DNA of 58,305 bases from Acidobacteriota bacterium (lineage in GTDB: Bacteria; Acidobacteriota; Holophagae; Holophagales; Holophagaceae). The notes under the pieces were generated by a model. That model was not told where the DNA came from. It saw only the letters and a list, made by a program, of their open reading frames with translations, and searched no databases. Positions 58,120 through 58,305 of this stretch are shown in pieces. Each line of letters starts with the position of its first letter. The first letter of the stretch is position 1. The stretch covers positions 1 to 58,305 of the forward strand of contig JAJYRN010000017.1 in assembly GCA_021794095.1 (NCBI GenBank), written 5' to 3'. Position numbers and translations under genes: made by a program.

Positions 58120-58298
58120 GCGATCTCGGAAGTACTCGGATCGATTTCCTTCGAATCGCGTAGCTCAGAACGAAGTCCAGGTCGTGTACACCAATTTCTG
58201 TAAGTTCCCCCTGAGCCGAGGCGAGGGGGTGAGGGCATAAGGAAGCCATTGGGTCCGGTAGGTTTGAGTTTGCGAGAACCAATCCAACTGGAGGGCCA

Positions 58299-58305
58299 AT
58301 GGCTG
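58299..58305 (+). CDS. Start of a further gene, cut by window edge
   Basis: GGAGG followed 4 bp later by ATG GCTG at the very end looks like a new translation start. Bases 58120-58298 hold no recognisable gene. Identity cannot be told. Confidence 0.35.

Larger units (their letters stand above)
44236..58305. mobile_element. Accessory island downstream of tRNA-Arg (integrative element, left end)
   Basis: From the tRNA 3' end the sequence changes: lower and uneven GC, frequent small unknown genes, type I R-M, TcmP/DUF5131, an excisionase-like HTH and replication-type genes. This is the usual make-up of a tRNA-integrated element. No integrase and no second copy of the tRNA 3' end were found before the window edge, so the right boundary is outside. 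Confidence 0.7.

Noticed and set aside
44236-58305. Right attachment site as a second copy of the tRNA-Arg 3' end
   Set aside because: Scanning by eye for the T-arm/acceptor sequence (GTTCGAGTCGCTCCGGGACC) found no second copy before the window edge.

Overview
The window is about 44 kb of GC-rich (roughly 65-70% by eye), densely packed core chromosome, followed from about 44.24 kb by a lower-GC accessory segment that starts at the 3' end of a tRNA-Arg(ACG) gene and runs off the right edge. A diderm bacterium is implied by lpxD and an Lgt/lipoprotein pathway. The codon bias and the mix of GGDEF/HD-GYP regulators, CheR/CheB/HDOD cluster, ClpB, HrpB, Acs, Cys-less rhodanese and TPR kinase would fit an acidobacterium of the Holophaga/Geothrix type. 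That placement is inference from general content, not from a marker-gene comparison.

Core part, left to right: the end of metK with a duplicated 3' tail; a minus-strand run of a clpB chaperone gene, an HD-GYP response regulator, a family-3 glycosidase and a diguanylate cyclase response regulator; a ThrE-type exporter gene split by a 349-bp MITE-like insertion; an L-2-hydroxyglutarate oxidase-like gene; lpxD divergent from lgt, which overlaps an rluD-family gene; a Cys-less rhodanese; an AmpG-like permease; acs. A long minus-strand cluster (28.1 to 17.4 kb) then holds cheR, two HDOD genes, cheB, a FliK-like gene, two histidine kinases, mutS and a truncated pyridoxamine-phosphate-oxidase-like gene that ends at a 99-bp hairpin tandem repeat. 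Further right are acpS with a GNAT gene, an HpcH/HpaI aldolase, hrpB, a Uma2 remnant, an orphan C-terminal transketolase half, a PH-like protein, a Ser/Thr kinase with TPRs, an enoyl-CoA hydratase, a small lipoprotein, a class-I glutamine amidotransferase-like hydrolase, ssb, an ABC-F ATPase, an MFS permease and a GlpD-like oxidoreductase next to the tRNA.

Accessory segment (44.24-58.3 kb): a TcmP / Gp37-Gp68 (DUF5131) pair with a small repetitive protein, a SRAP (HMCES/YedK) gene, small unknown genes, a DUF3024 gene, a complete type I restriction-modification operon (hsdM-hsdS-X-hsdR) with an unfamiliar coiled-coil/zinc-ribbon gene X translationally coupled between hsdS and hsdR, a tandemly duplicated strong-promoter module with small-RNA potential, an HExxH (M41-like) mini-protease, an excisionase-type HTH protein and probable replication-associated genes. 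This looks like an integrative element or defence island in the tRNA-Arg gene. No integrase or right attachment site lies in the window.

The observations most worth following are the MITE in thrE, gene X in the R-M operon, the TcmP/DUF5131/repeat-protein cassette, the duplicated promoter module with its recurrent GTTAG-N4-CTAAC palindrome, and the 99-bp hairpin repeat family.
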